A DNA stretch of 64,000 bases from Cryobacterium ruanii (lineage in GTDB: Bacteria; Actinomycetota; Actinomycetes; Actinomycetales; Microbacteriaceae), in assembly GCF_004404055.1 (NCBI RefSeq), contig NZ_SOHK01000007.1, positions 289,588 to 353,587 of the forward strand, given 5' to 3'. The notes beneath the pieces are model-generated. The model was given only the letters and a program-made list of their open reading frames with translations, searched no databases and was not told the DNA's origin. The position numbers and the translations under genes were made by a program. Of this stretch, positions 1 through 12,469 are shown piece by piece (within the stretch, counting starts at the first letter, position 1; every line of letters starts with the position of its first letter).

Positions 1-1397
1 GCGTCGGTGCCGTGGCGGTGCGGCCACAGCTGCACGCTCCCGGTGTCGGCGGGCAGGTCGAGATTGGCAGCACTGAACGACTGCACGACAGCGGCCGTGT
101 CGAGTTCCGTGACGGTGCCTCCGGCCTTCCGCACCGCGAGGGCGACGATGGCCCGTGTTTCTGCCGTGTGGGGAGAGCAGGTGACGTAGGCGAGGATGCC
201 ACCGGGTTTGAGGGCAAGCAGGGCCGCATCGATCAGTCCGGACTGCAGTCCGGCCAGGTCGGCGACGTCCTTGGGCTGTTTGCGCCAGCGTGCCTCGGGC
301 CGTCGACGCAGGGCACCGAGACCGGTGCACGGGGCGTCGAGCAGGATGCGGTCGAACACGCCCGGATGCGTCTGGCCGATGGTGGTGCCGTCGAACTCCC
401 ACACTGGAACGGTCTCGGGGAGGGCCGCCAGGGCGGTGCGCACGAGGGCCGCCCGGGCGGGAACCAGCTCGTTGGCGACGAGTTCGGCTCCCCCGGCGCG
501 TGCTTCGGCGGCGAGCAGGGCGGCCTTGCCGCCGGGTCCGGCGCAAAGGTCGAGCCAGCGCTCCCCAACTACGATCGGGCGCGCCCGGCTGAGGGCCAGG
601 GCGGCGATCTGCGACCCTTCGTCCTGCACCCGAACACGGCCCTCGGTCGCGGTCACGAGGTGGTACGGGTCTCCGGAATCCAGCACGAATCCGACCGGCG
701 AGAATTCGTCGGCCAGGCCGAGGCGTTCATGGTCGGCTTCGGTCGCGAGGCCCGGCAGCGCCACCATGTTGACCTTGGCCGCCATGTTGTCGGCGGCGAG
801 CAGATCGGCGAGCTCATTCTCATGACCCTCAGCTTGCAGTGCCTGCCGAAAGGCCCGCACAATCCAGGCCGGGTGCGAGTACTCGGCGGCAAGCCGGTCA
901 TCGACGTTGACCGCACCTTCGAGGACTCGGTCGCGCCATTCCTCGGCGCTCGACCGGGAGATCGTGCGCAGCACGCCGTTGGTGAATCCGGTTGCGGAGC
1001 GCGAGCCGACCTGTTTGGCGAGGGAGACCGATTCGTTCACGGCGGCGTGGGTGGCGACCCGAGTCGCCAGAAGCTGGTGGGCGCCGAGGCGCAACACGTC
1101 GAGAATGGCGGGGTCGATCGCGGTGACCGCCCGGTTGGCGGCGAGGGCGATCACCCGGTCGTAGAACCCCTGCATGCGCAGGGTTCCGTAGGTGAGCTCG
1201 GTCGCGAGGGCGGCATCCGCTGTGCCCAGGGCGGCGCGCTGAATGCGAGTCGGCAGCAGCAGGTTGGCGTAGGCGTCCGATTCGCGCACGGCCGCGATCA
1301 CTTCGTAGGCAATGCGTCGGGCTGGCTGCACGAAGTCGGCTGGGGTGTGGCGGGGTCGAGCGGCACCGGTCTGATTGTTTCGCAAGTGATCACTCAT
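1..1397 (-). CDS. rsmB: 16S rRNA m5C methyltransferase RsmB/Sun family (3' end cut by window edge)
   Basis: Reading from the ATG at 1397, the protein has an N-terminal NusB-like RNA-binding domain (about residues 15-150) and a C-terminal SAM-dependent methyltransferase domain. Visible motifs are the SAM-binding LDLCAGPGGKAALL, LLDAPCTGLGALRR (conserved Pro-Cys) and VTCSPHTAETRA, which carries the catalytic Cys. The family methylates C967 of 16S rRNA. The last visible residues, WPHRHGTDA, are normally within about ten residues of the family's C-terminus, so little is missing. The start overlaps the fmt stop by 4 bp (ATGA), which suggests translational coupling at the distal end of the pyr-fmt operon. 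Confidence 0.9.
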   Translation of the reverse strand, partial: MSDHLRNNQTGAARPRHTPADFVQPARRIAYEVIAAVRESDAYANLLLPTRIQRAALGTADAALATELTYGTLRMQGFYDRVIALAANRAVTAIDPAILDVLRLGAHQLLATRVATHAAVNESVSLAKQVGSRSATGFTNGVLRTISRSSAEEWRDRVLEGAVNVDDRLAAEYSHPAWIVRAFRQALQAEGHENELADLLAADNMAAKVNMVALPGLATEADHERLGLADEFSPVGFVLDSGDPYHLVTATEGRVRVQDEGSQIAALALSRARPIVVGERWLDLCAGPGGKAALLAAEARAGGAELVANELVPARAALVRTALAALPETVPVWEFDGTTIGQTHPGVFDRILLDAPCTGLGALRRRPEARWRKQPKDVADLAGLQSGLIDAALLALKPGGILAYVTCSPHTAETRAIVALAVRKAGGTVTELDTAAVVQSFSAANLDLPADTGSVQLWPHRHGTD

Positions 1398-2311
1398 GAC
1401 GTCGTCACCGATTCTGCTGCCACTCCACGCCACCAGTCGTTCGCCGTCATCGCTGTCTTTCCGGCCGGTTGCACGCGCAGCAGAACCAGGGGTTCGCTCT
1501 GTGTGCCGACCAGCACTATCTTTTCGCGCTGCACGATAGTTCCGGCAGGCAGGTTGGGTTGGTCGACGCTGGGCGCGACCTCGAGAAGTTTCAATACGGC
1601 GCCGTTCACGGTCGTGAACGCACCCGGCTCCGGGGTCACTCCGCGAATATGGTTGTGAACGGATGCCGCCGGTCGGTTGAAATCAATCCGCGCGTCGTCC
1701 CGCAGGAGTTTGGGCGCGAGGGTAGCCTCGCCGGTCTGCGCAACGGCCAGGGCGGTGCCGGCGGCGAGCTCAGAGACGACCCGCAGGAGCAGATCGGCGC
1801 CACTGTGACTGAGGTCATCGAGAAGTATTCCCGAGGTGGAATGTGCGCCGAGGGGCTGGGAGAAACTTCCGAAAACGGCGCCGGCGTCGAGTTCTGGTAC
1901 CAGCTGGAACACTGCGGCGCCGATTAGTTCATCACCGGCGATGATGGCCCGCTGCACCGGGGATGCCCCCCGCCACCGTGGCAGGAGGGAGAAGTGCAGG
2001 TTGATCCAACCGAGGCGGGGAACGGAGAGCAAGGGCTCGCGTACGATGCCGCCGTAGGCGACGATGACGCCGAGGTCGGGTTGCCGGGCACGGATGGTCT
2101 CGGTCGCCTCAGCGTCGAGCCGGTTGGTCTTCAGTACCGGATAGCCGTGGGCCAGCGCGGCGTACGCGACCGGCGACGGAGTGAGGGTGCGCTTGCGCCC
2201 GAGCGGGGCATCCGCTCGGGTGATCACGGAGACAATCTCGTGGTCGGAGCTGGCCAGGGCCGTGAGGCTCGGCAGCGCGACCGCGGGCGTGCCGGCAAAG
2301 ACGAGTTTCAT
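1394..2311 (-). CDS. fmt: Methionyl-tRNA formyltransferase
   Basis: The 305-residue protein formylates initiator Met-tRNA using 10-formyl-THF. The N-terminal Rossmann-type formyltransferase domain starts MKLVFAGTPAVALP. The signature INLHFSLLPRWRGASPVQ contains the expected Asn and His, and the conserved Asp lies in VPELDAGAVF. The C-terminal part is the tRNA-binding domain (VTPEPGAFTTVNG). Length is normal for the family. Its start directly abuts the priA stop and its stop overlaps the rsmB start by 4 bp, so the three are probably co-translated. The grouping priA-fmt-rsmB is a common bacterial arrangement. Confidence 0.95.
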   Translation of the reverse strand: MKLVFAGTPAVALPSLTALASSDHEIVSVITRADAPLGRKRTLTPSPVAYAALAHGYPVLKTNRLDAEATETIRARQPDLGVIVAYGGIVREPLLSVPRLGWINLHFSLLPRWRGASPVQRAIIAGDELIGAAVFQLVPELDAGAVFGSFSQPLGAHSTSGILLDDLSHSGADLLLRVVSELAAGTALAVAQTGEATLAPKLLRDDARIDFNRPAASVHNHIRGVTPEPGAFTTVNGAVLKLLEVAPSVDQPNLPAGTIVQREKIVLVGTQSEPLVLLRVQPAGKTAMTANDWWRGVAAESVTTS

Positions 2312-4435
2312 TTATAGCAACTCCGGGTCGTCGAATCGAACTTTAAGTGTAGGTGCCGGTTGGAACGAACCCGACTTCGGCTTGCGGCGTCTGGCGGCGT
2401 TCCGCACGACCGCCGCCTTGAGGGCGTGGGCCACTTCATCGCCGCGGGCGTAGCCGAACCGAACGACCGCCCGCACCAGGGAGGCTTCGGTGTCGACCGG
2501 GCCCAGTATGTCGAGGCCCGCCACGGCGGCGAGATCGGCGAGGGCAGCGTCGACGTCTGCAGCGGTGCCGGTGACCGAAGCGACGCGCACGGCCGGTGGA
2601 AACCGCAGCTGGCGACGGTCGGCGAGTTCGCTCGCGGCGAAGATATCTGGCCGCCAGGAGTTGAGCGCCCGGGCGAGGCCACCACCGACCCCGGCGAGTA
2701 ACACTGGAGCGCCGGGTGCGGCAAGGGCGGCCGCGTTGGCCCACCAGCGCAGGCAGTCCTCAGCGACGCGCAGCGATTCGCGGGCAAGCATCCGCTCGCC
2801 GTCGAGGATGAGGATGGCGCGGTAACCGCCGGTCGGCACCGGTTCGGCGCCCCGGGTGGCGATCACGAGAGCTGGCTGCGCGCCGAGGGTCTGAATCGTG
2901 TGTTCTCCGTCGGCGACGATCACCCGTGCCCCCGGAAAGGCCCGGCCGAGTTCTTCGGCGGTGCGACCGGTGCCGAGTGTCACAACGCGCAGCTTGCGGC
3001 CGTCGCAGTGCGCGCAGGTCCAGCCGGCAGCGAGGGCGCCGCACCACCGACACGATGGCACGGCCGAGGCCGACTTGAGACCGAGGGGACCCTGGCAGTG
3101 GGTGCACCGGGCGGCTTTCTTGCAGCTTTGGCAGGCGAGCATCGGGGCATACCCCGGGCTCGCGACCTGCACCAGCACCGGCCCGTGCGCGAGCGCCTCC
3201 CGCGCAGCCTGCCACGCGGCCGACGGGATACGGGCCGCGCGAGCCTGCTGGTCGGGCTCGGATTGAAAATCAGTGGGGATGATGCGCGGGTGTCGGTCGG
3301 CGGCCGGATTCACCTCGCTCAGGTACCCCAGCTCGACCAAGCGCTGGGTTTCGACGCTGCGCGAGTGGCCGAGCAGCACGAGGGCGCAGTTGCTGTCCTG
3401 CTGACGCACGAGGGCCGCATCGCGAGTGCTGACGTAGGGGCTGAGCGGTTCAGAGTAGAGCGGGTCGCCGTCGTCCCAGATGGCGATGAGACCGAGGCGG
3501 TGCGCCGGGGCGTAGACGGCCGACCGGTTGCCGAGGATGATGCGCGGCACGGGCTCCAGGCAAGCCAGAAAGGCGCGATACCGGTCGGGGTTCGCCTGGC
3601 GGGCATCGACCCGGCAGAGCGGCAGCGCCGGGGCGAGCTGAGCCAGGGCGGCCTGCACCTGATCCTGGTCACGAAAGTCGGGCACGCAGAGGATGGCGCT
3701 CTGACCTGCACTGAGGGTGGCGACGGCGAGTTCGGCCAGGGTTTGGGCCCAACGGCCGATCGTGCTGCCGTCGATCAGCTGCGTGAGTTCGGGGATAGCG
3801 GCGACGGCGACGCGGTGGTGCTCCATGATCACACTGTCGAGCCGTCCGGTCGGGTAGCCGACGAAGGCGGGCGCGGCCAGGCCGATCGAGACGGGTGAAG
3901 GAGCAGGAATGGCGGTAGTAACGGGCTCCGCCGGACGGCTGGGTGACTGCGCGGACGGTGACGTCGACGCCGCCTCCGGAGCAGAATGGGCGGGCTCTGC
4001 AGCCGTGCTCACAACAGCAGGGACGGCAGGAACGCCCTGCGCGGCCAGCCAGGTCTTCTCAACGCGCACCTGCCGCGGCGGCACCGCGAGTCGGATGATG
4101 TCACTCGCGTTCCCGGCAGCCCGATCCGCCAGCCGGCGCGCCAGTTTCCACACGTCAGGCGTGAGCACGACGGCCGTCGACACGACCGAGTCGAGCGGAC
4201 TGAGGGCGCCGTGGAAGGCGGCATCCGTTCGAGCGGCGGACTCAGACCGAGGATCGAAGACCTCGATCACGTAAGCGTCGACGACGCGCCCGCCCGAACG
4301 AAACGGCACCTTCACGCGCACACCGGCGGCCACCTGACCGACCAGTTCGGCGGGTACGCCGTAGTCGAACAGGTGGTCCAGTTGCGGCAGGGGGGACTCG
4401 ATCAGCACCCGTGCGACGAGGCCGGAATGCGTCAT
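2312..4435 (-). CDS. priA: PriA-like primosomal protein N', helicase motifs absent
   Basis: The 707-residue protein aligns with actinobacterial PriA. It has an N-terminal 3'-DNA-binding domain (LDHLFDYGVPAEL, VKVPFRSGGRVVDAYV) and a central zinc-binding region with paired cysteines (CQSCKKAARCTHC near residue 440, then CRWCG and CAHC), followed by a degenerate C-terminal half. I find no Walker A GxxxxGKT and no DEAH box, as is typical of actinobacterial PriA. It may therefore load replisome proteins at stalled forks without unwinding DNA. There is a proline/alanine-rich linker around residues 150-195. It lies 13 bp downstream of metK and abuts fmt. Confidence 0.85.
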   Translation of the reverse strand: MTHSGLVARVLIESPLPQLDHLFDYGVPAELVGQVAAGVRVKVPFRSGGRVVDAYVIEVFDPRSESAARTDAAFHGALSPLDSVVSTAVVLTPDVWKLARRLADRAAGNASDIIRLAVPPRQVRVEKTWLAAQGVPAVPAVVSTAAEPAHSAPEAASTSPSAQSPSRPAEPVTTAIPAPSPVSIGLAAPAFVGYPTGRLDSVIMEHHRVAVAAIPELTQLIDGSTIGRWAQTLAELAVATLSAGQSAILCVPDFRDQDQVQAALAQLAPALPLCRVDARQANPDRYRAFLACLEPVPRIILGNRSAVYAPAHRLGLIAIWDDGDPLYSEPLSPYVSTRDAALVRQQDSNCALVLLGHSRSVETQRLVELGYLSEVNPAADRHPRIIPTDFQSEPDQQARAARIPSAAWQAAREALAHGPVLVQVASPGYAPMLACQSCKKAARCTHCQGPLGLKSASAVPSCRWCGALAAGWTCAHCDGRKLRVVTLGTGRTAEELGRAFPGARVIVADGEHTIQTLGAQPALVIATRGAEPVPTGGYRAILILDGERMLARESLRVAEDCLRWWANAAALAAPGAPVLLAGVGGGLARALNSWRPDIFAASELADRRQLRFPPAVRVASVTGTAADVDAALADLAAVAGLDILGPVDTEASLVRAVVRFGYARGDEVAHALKAAVVRNAARRRKPKSGSFQPAPTLKVRFDDPELL

Positions 4436-4448
4436 GACTGCGCCGGCT

Positions 4449-5642
4449 TCAGAGTCCGGCGGCGCGGATCAGGTCGTCGACCTTATCGAGCCGTTCCCAG
4501 GTGAAGTCGGACAGCTCGCGGCCGAAGTGGCCATAGGTGGCCGTCTGAGCGTAAATGGGACGCAGCAGGTCGAGCGAGTGGATAATCGCTGCCGGACGCA
4601 GGTCGAACACCTCGCGGATCGCCGCGGTGATCTCCTGGTCGGGCAGCACGCCGGTGCCGAAGGTCTCGACGTACAGGCCGACCGGCGACGCCTTGCCGAT
4701 CGCGTAGGCGACCTGCACTTCGAGACGTTCGGCCAGGCCGGCCGCCACGGCGTTCTTGGCGACCCAGCGCATGGCGTAGGCCGCCGAACGGTCGACCTTG
4801 GACGGGTCCTTGCCACTGAACGCACCGCCGCCGTGGCGGCTCGATCCGCCGTAGGTGTCGATGATGATCTTGCGCCCGGTGAGGCCGGCGTCGCCCTGCG
4901 GGCCGCCGATTTCGAACCGGCCGGTGGGGTTGATCAGCGTCGCGAGCGACGAGGAGTCCAGGTCGATGCGCTCCAGCACCGGGCGAATGACGAGCTCTTC
5001 GACCTCGATGCGCAGCTGTTCGGTCGAGACAGAGGGCGCGTGCTGGGTCGACACCACGACGGTCTCGACGGTGCGCGGAATAATGCCGTCATAGCCGATG
5101 GTGACCTGGGTCTTGCCGTCGGGGCGCAGGTAGTCGAGTTCGCCGCTCTTGCGTACGAGGGCGAGGCGTTCGGCCAGCCGGTGGGCGATCCAGATTGGGA
5201 TCGGCATGAGTTCGGGGGTTTCCCGGGTGGCGTAGCCGAACATGATGCCCTGGTCACCGGCGCCCTGCCGGTCGAAGTCGTCGAGGCTGGACTGCTCTCG
5301 GGCTTCAAAGGCGTTGTCGACGCCCTGGGCGATGTCGGGTGACTGGCCGCCGATGGAGATCTCGACGCCGCAGGAGCGGCCGTCGAACCAGACGTCGGAG
5401 GAGTCGTAGCCGATGTCTGTGATGCACTTGCGTACGATCGACGGGATCTCGACGTAGGCCTCGGTGGTGACCTCGCCGGCCACGTGCACGAGTCCCGTAG
5501 TGACGAGGGTTTCAACGGCGACCCGGCTGTGCGGATCGTCGGTGAGCAGGGCGTCGAGGATGCTGTCGGAGATCTGGTCGCAGATCTTGTCGGGATGACC
5601 CTCGGTGACTGATTCCGAGGTGAAGAGGCGAAGATCGTTCAT
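4449..5642 (-). CDS. metK: S-adenosylmethionine synthetase
   Basis: The 397-residue protein makes SAM from ATP and methionine and has the full family length. Motifs seen: [19 protein letters not shown] (ATP and Mg binding, N-terminus), [12 protein letters not shown] in the middle, and [19 protein letters not shown] (P-loop-like, K+ and phosphate binding). It sits between coaBC and priA, as expected for the mycobacterial-type rpoZ-dfp-metK-priA order. The 76-bp upstream gap has a GC hairpin next to the coaBC stop but no SAM-riboswitch pattern that I recognise. Confidence 0.97.
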   Translation of the reverse strand: MNDLRLFTSESVTEGHPDKICDQISDSILDALLTDDPHSRVAVETLVTTGLVHVAGEVTTEAYVEIPSIVRKCITDIGYDSSDVWFDGRSCGVEISIGGQSPDIAQGVDNAFEAREQSSLDDFDRQGAGDQGIMFGYATRETPELMPIPIWIAHRLAERLALVRKSGELDYLRPDGKTQVTIGYDGIIPRTVETVVVSTQHAPSVSTEQLRIEVEELVIRPVLERIDLDSSSLATLINPTGRFEIGGPQGDAGLTGRKIIIDTYGGSSRHGGGAFSGKDPSKVDRSAAYAMRWVAKNAVAAGLAERLEVQVAYAIGKASPVGLYVETFGTGVLPDQEITAAIREVFDLRPAAIIHSLDLLRPIYAQTATYGHFGRELSDFTWERLDKVDDLIRAAGL

Positions 5643-5692
5643 CTGGCCCGTCTCTGTTTTGAAGGAAAACGTAGAAGTTGAAAGTATTTGTG

Positions 5693-5719
5693 GCCCGCCC
5701 GGCCCGGCGATGCGCGGGC
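5693..5719 (-). terminator. GC-rich stem-loop after coaBC, possible weak terminator or attenuator
   Basis: GCCCGC (5693-5698) pairs with GCGGGC (5714-5719), touching the coaBC stop codon. There is no T-run after it on the minus strand, so readthrough into metK is likely. It could tune the ratio of coaBC to metK transcripts. Confidence 0.3.
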
Positions 5720-6936
5720 TAACCGATCAGGTCAAGTATGCAATTGGCCACCGACATTTTGCTGCCGGAGGCCTCGTTCACTATAACTCCGTGGCGATCG
5801 AGCACCGTCACGGTGTTACGTTCCGTGCCGAACCCCTCGTGCTGGCCGACCCGGTTCACGGCCAGGTAGTCGCACCCCTTGCGGGTGATCTTGTCACGCC
5901 CGAGCGCAAGCAGTCGGTCGGCATCCGTTTCGGTTTCGGCGGCGAAGCCGATGATCAGCTGGCCAGGCCGGCGGGCATCGGACAGCCCGGCCAGAATGTC
6001 GGGGTTTCTTACCAATTCGAGGGTGAGGGTGTCCCCCACGTCTTCCTTTTTGATCTTGCCGAGCTGCACCGTCCTGGGCCGGTAGTCGGCGACGGCGGCG
6101 GTCATGATGATGACCTCAGCCGATTCCGCGGCGAGCGTCATGGCCTCGTGCATCTCCAGGGCACTGCTGACCAGAACGGTCGTGACACCGCACGGAACGG
6201 CGACCTCGACGTGGGCGGCGACGAGGGTGACCTGGGCCCCGCGGGCCAGGGCCGCCTGGGCGAGGGCGACGCCCTGCTTGCCGCTCGATCGGTTGCCGAG
6301 AAAACGCACCGGGTCGAGCGGTTCGCGGGTACCGCCAGCGCTGATCAGCACACGGCGACCGGACAGATCCTGAACAGCGGATGCCGTGGCACCCACAACC
6401 CGGTCGAGCACGGCCAGGGCCACGGCCACGATGGCCTCCGGCTCTTCCATGCGGCCGGCACCGGAGTCGGTGCCGGTGAGCCGGCCGACGCCGGGTCCGA
6501 CGATGGTGATGCCGCGTGCGCGCAACACCGCGACGTTCGCGACGGTCGCCGGGTTGTTCCACATTTCGGTGTGCATCGCCGGGGCGATCACGACCGGCGC
6601 CGTGCTGGCCAGGATGGTGTTGCCGAGCAGGTCATCGGCGAGGCCGGCAGCGAGTTTGGCGATGCTGTTGGCCGTCGCGGGGGCGACCACGATGAGGTCG
6701 GCGCCCTGGCCGATGGCCACGTGGCGTACCTCGGCCACACCCTCATAAAGATCGGTGTGCACGGGGTTGCGGGAGATGGCCTCGAGCGTCGGCTTGCCGA
6801 CGAAACGCAGGGCGGCGGTCGTGGCGACGACGTGCACCGCGTCACCGTTCAACACGAAAGCGCGCACGATGTTGACGGCCTTATACGCTGCGATGCCACC
6901 GGTGATACCGACGACGATCGTGCGAGGTGTCTTCAT
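5719..6936 (-). CDS. coaBC: Bifunctional phosphopantothenoylcysteine synthetase/decarboxylase
   Basis: The 405-residue fusion catalyses two consecutive steps of coenzyme A synthesis. The N-terminal CoaC flavoprotein domain shows [23 protein letters not shown] and AMHTEMWNN (active-site His region). The C-terminal CoaB domain shows [15 protein letters not shown], the [10 protein letters not shown] phosphate/nucleotide loop, TAAVADYRP and [15 protein letters not shown]. Length and domain order are standard. It begins 24 bp downstream of rpoZ. Confidence 0.95.
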   Translation of the reverse strand: MKTPRTIVVGITGGIAAYKAVNIVRAFVLNGDAVHVVATTAALRFVGKPTLEAISRNPVHTDLYEGVAEVRHVAIGQGADLIVVAPATANSIAKLAAGLADDLLGNTILASTAPVVIAPAMHTEMWNNPATVANVAVLRARGITIVGPGVGRLTGTDSGAGRMEEPEAIVAVALAVLDRVVGATASAVQDLSGRRVLISAGGTREPLDPVRFLGNRSSGKQGVALAQAALARGAQVTLVAAHVEVAVPCGVTTVLVSSALEMHEAMTLAAESAEVIIMTAAVADYRPRTVQLGKIKKEDVGDTLTLELVRNPDILAGLSDARRPGQLIIGFAAETETDADRLLALGRDKITRKGCDYLAVNRVGQHEGFGTERNTVTVLDRHGVIVNEASGSKMSVANCILDLIG

Positions 6937-6960
6937 CCTGCGCGCTTCGAATCGTGGAGC

Positions 6961-7221
6961 TTAGGCCTCGACGATCGGGCGGGAAACGAGCTTGTCGTCG
7001 TTGATTTCGCGCAGCGCAACCGAGAGCGGCTTGTCTTCGACGGTCGAGTCGACGAGCGGTCCGACGTTGTCGAACAGGCTGCCTTCGTGCAGGTCGGCGT
7101 AGTAGTCGTTTATCTGGCGCGCACGCTTGGACGCGAAAATCACGAGGGCGTACTTCGAGTCGACCTTGGACAGCAGGTCGTCGATGGGCGGGTCAATGAT
7201 GCCAGTGGGCTTGTTCGCCAT
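6961..7221 (-). CDS. rpoZ: DNA-directed RNA polymerase omega subunit
   Basis: The 86-residue omega subunit promotes assembly and stability of RNA polymerase around beta'. Conserved segments are [26 protein letters not shown] and a C-terminal [11 protein letters not shown] chose the ATG at 7221 (MANKPTG) because AGGAG lies 10 nt upstream. An in-frame GTG at 7230 would sit only 1 nt from that ribosome binding site. A 115-bp gap separates it from gmk, the largest gap in the operon, so an internal promoter is possible although I see no convincing -10/-35. Confidence 0.95.
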   Translation of the reverse strand: MANKPTGIIDPPIDDLLSKVDSKYALVIFASKRARQINDYYADLHEGSLFDNVGPLVDSTVEDKPLSVALREINDDKLVSRPIVEA

Positions 7222-7336
7222 TGGTGTCACACTCCTAATAGAGCACAGCCTGGGGCCGATGCACGTCTGTTGTTGAACGAATAAGTACGTGAAGAAGCGC
7301 GCTACGAAGCACGCGAGAATTCAGCAGAAACGGGCG

Positions 7337-8257
7337 CTACGCAATGCTGGATGCAGCACGGATCTCCATCAAGTCTACGACCTCGCGAGCGGCGTCGCCG
7401 ACATCGTGGTTGATCACGAGGTGATCGAACTCCCCCTGCGCGGCCAATTCCAGCTTTGCGGTCTGCAACCGACGGGCCTGTTCTGCCGCATCCTCAGTGC
7501 CCCGCCCGATCAGGCGGCGCACCAGTTCATCCCAGCTCGGCGGTAGCAGGAACACCAAACGTGCTTCCGACATTGCGCGTCGCACGGCGCGAGCGCCCTG
7601 CAGGTCGATCTCGAGCAGCACACTGTTTCCGGCGGCGATAGCTGCATCGACCGGGCCGCGCGGGGTACCGTAGCGGTAGGCGTTGTGCACCGTGGCCCAC
7701 TCGAGTAGCTCGCCAGCCTCGATCATGCGATCGAATTCGTCATCGGAGACGAAGAAGTAGCTGACGCCTTCGATCTCCCCCGGGCGTGGTGCGCGCGTCG
7801 TCGCCGAAACCGACAGCAGGACGCTGGGATAATTCTCGCGGATGTGATTCGCGACGGTTCCCTTGCCGACCGCGGTCGGGCCGGCGAGAACGATGAGCTT
7901 CGAATCCGCCTTGCCGTGATGCAGCGTGGGCCGTTCGGAGAAAAAATCGCGCAGGCGGTCGCGCTGGTGCCGGCCCAGGCCGCCGAGGCGCTTGGAAGGC
8001 GAAATTTCGAGCCGGTGAATGATGCGCTGCATCTTGGTCACGCCGATCGCCGGAATGCTAACGAGCAGCTCGGTCACCCGCATTCTGCCCTCGACCCCGG
8101 TCGGGTCGGCGATCGCCGCAGCGAGCACCTCGAGTGCGGTGCGTTCTCCGGAGGCGACCTCCGCTTTGACCTTGGCACGGGCCCGGCGGGCAGCGACGGC
8201 CGCGCGCGACGCGGCGACCCGGTCTACCTCGGGCGGGGTGGGACGGTTTTCAGCCAC
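7337..8257 (-). CDS. gmk: Guanylate kinase with N-terminal actinobacterial IHF (mIHF) domain
   Basis: Two domains are fused. Residues about 12-105 match mIHF/sIHF, the helix-turn-helix nucleoid protein of actinobacteria: VASGERTALEVL, RVTELLVSIPAIG, KMQRIIHRLEIS and KRLGGLGRHQRDRL. Residues about 118-306 are guanylate kinase (GMP to GDP), with P-loop LAGPTAVGKGTV, SATTRAPRPGE, GVSYFFVSDDEF and EIDLQGARAVR. In Mycobacterium the two are separate adjacent genes. I prefer the GTG at 8257, which has AGG about 9 nt upstream, to a GTG at 8266. It overlaps the pyrF stop by 8 bp. The mIHF part might bind DNA, but that is inference. Confidence 0.93.
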   Translation of the reverse strand: MAENRPTPPEVDRVAASRAAVAARRARAKVKAEVASGERTALEVLAAAIADPTGVEGRMRVTELLVSIPAIGVTKMQRIIHRLEISPSKRLGGLGRHQRDRLRDFFSERPTLHHGKADSKLIVLAGPTAVGKGTVANHIRENYPSVLLSVSATTRAPRPGEIEGVSYFFVSDDEFDRMIEAGELLEWATVHNAYRYGTPRGPVDAAIAAGNSVLLEIDLQGARAVRRAMSEARLVFLLPPSWDELVRRLIGRGTEDAAEQARRLQTAKLELAAQGEFDHLVINHDVGDAAREVVDLMEIRAASSIA

Positions 8258-9181
8258 GAAGGGCACCTACTTCGGCTACTCGGCGCTCAATGGCTTCATC
8301 GATCCGGTGGGGTCCGGCCGAGAGCACACTGCGCGATTCACTCACGATAACCCCTCCGGCGTATTCACCATATATCGAGATCAGATCCATAATATTCCCA
8401 CCCTGGTGTCCGAAGCCCGGCGCGAGTACCGGTGTTCGAAATTCGCCCGAGGCCTGCCGCACGTCTATGCCAAAGGTCGCCAAGTCGAGAGTGGCTCCGA
8501 GTACGACGCCAATCGACCCGAGACCGGTCCTCGTTCGAACGGATGCCGCGCCCGCTCGCGCATTCCGTTGGCCAACCTCGTCGAGAATCGCGCGGGCCAC
8601 ACTCGACCCGGAATGTGGCCCGTCGGCCACGATCGCCCGCTGGATCTGAGCGGCTTCGGGATTCGACGTTGCGGCAAGCAGAAACACACCCTTGCCGTTG
8701 GCCGTCGCGAGGGTGAACGGCGAGTCGAGTGAACCGACGCCCATGTACGCGGCGAGGGTGAGGGCATCCACTTCGAGCGGGGAACCAAGAGACAGCCAGG
8801 CTTGCGCATATGCCTCGACACTCGTGCCCAGGTCGCCGCGTTTTGCGTCGCCGATCACGAGCAGCCCCGCCTGCCGGGCGTCGGCCAGAACCCGCTCGAG
8901 GGCCAGGAAGCCGGCCGAACCGAATCGTTCGTAGAAGGCGACCTGCGGCTTGACCAGGCCGACCCGGCCCGCCGCAGCGGCAACGACCGCGCGGCCGAAC
9001 GACTCGGCGCCAGCAGCGGTATCGGGCAGGTTCCAGTCGCGCAACAGCCAGGAGTGCGGATCGATGCCGACGCACAGCTGGCCTTGTGTGGCGAACACTC
9101 GCTCGAGGCGTTCGCCGAAGGAAACGACCGTCGCAGGGCCGCCGTTCGCAGGAGCGCCAACATTCACAGCAGGGCCGCCGT

Positions 9182-9185
<4 letters not shown>
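8250..9185 (-). CDS. pyrF: Orotidine 5'-phosphate decarboxylase (type 2)
   Basis: Last step of UMP synthesis, OMP to UMP. The type 2 signature [16 protein letters not shown] (catalytic Asp-Lys-Asp) is present, along with [10 protein letters not shown] near the N-terminus and [10 protein letters not shown] in the phosphate-binding region. The GTG start overlaps the carB stop by 4 bp (GTGA). The first 18 codons are Gly/Pro/Asn-rich and contain a short DNA duplication, so the conserved domain begins near residue 20 ([10 protein letters not shown]). A second GTG at codon 7 could also be used. Confidence 0.93.

Positions 9186-12468
<3,283 letters not shown>

Positions 12469-12469
<1 letters not shown>

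Noticed and set aside
12-1658. 548-codon plus-strand open frame opposite rsmB and fmt
   Set aside because: It is antisense to two clearly conserved genes, its protein shows no recognisable motif, and it arises from GC-rich third positions. The same applies to long antisense frames at 5605-7284, 27322-29451, 32237-33928 and 45979-47520.
5643-5718. SAM riboswitch before metK
   Set aside because: The gap is only 76 bp, and I recognise no SAM-I, SAM-II or SAM-IV core.
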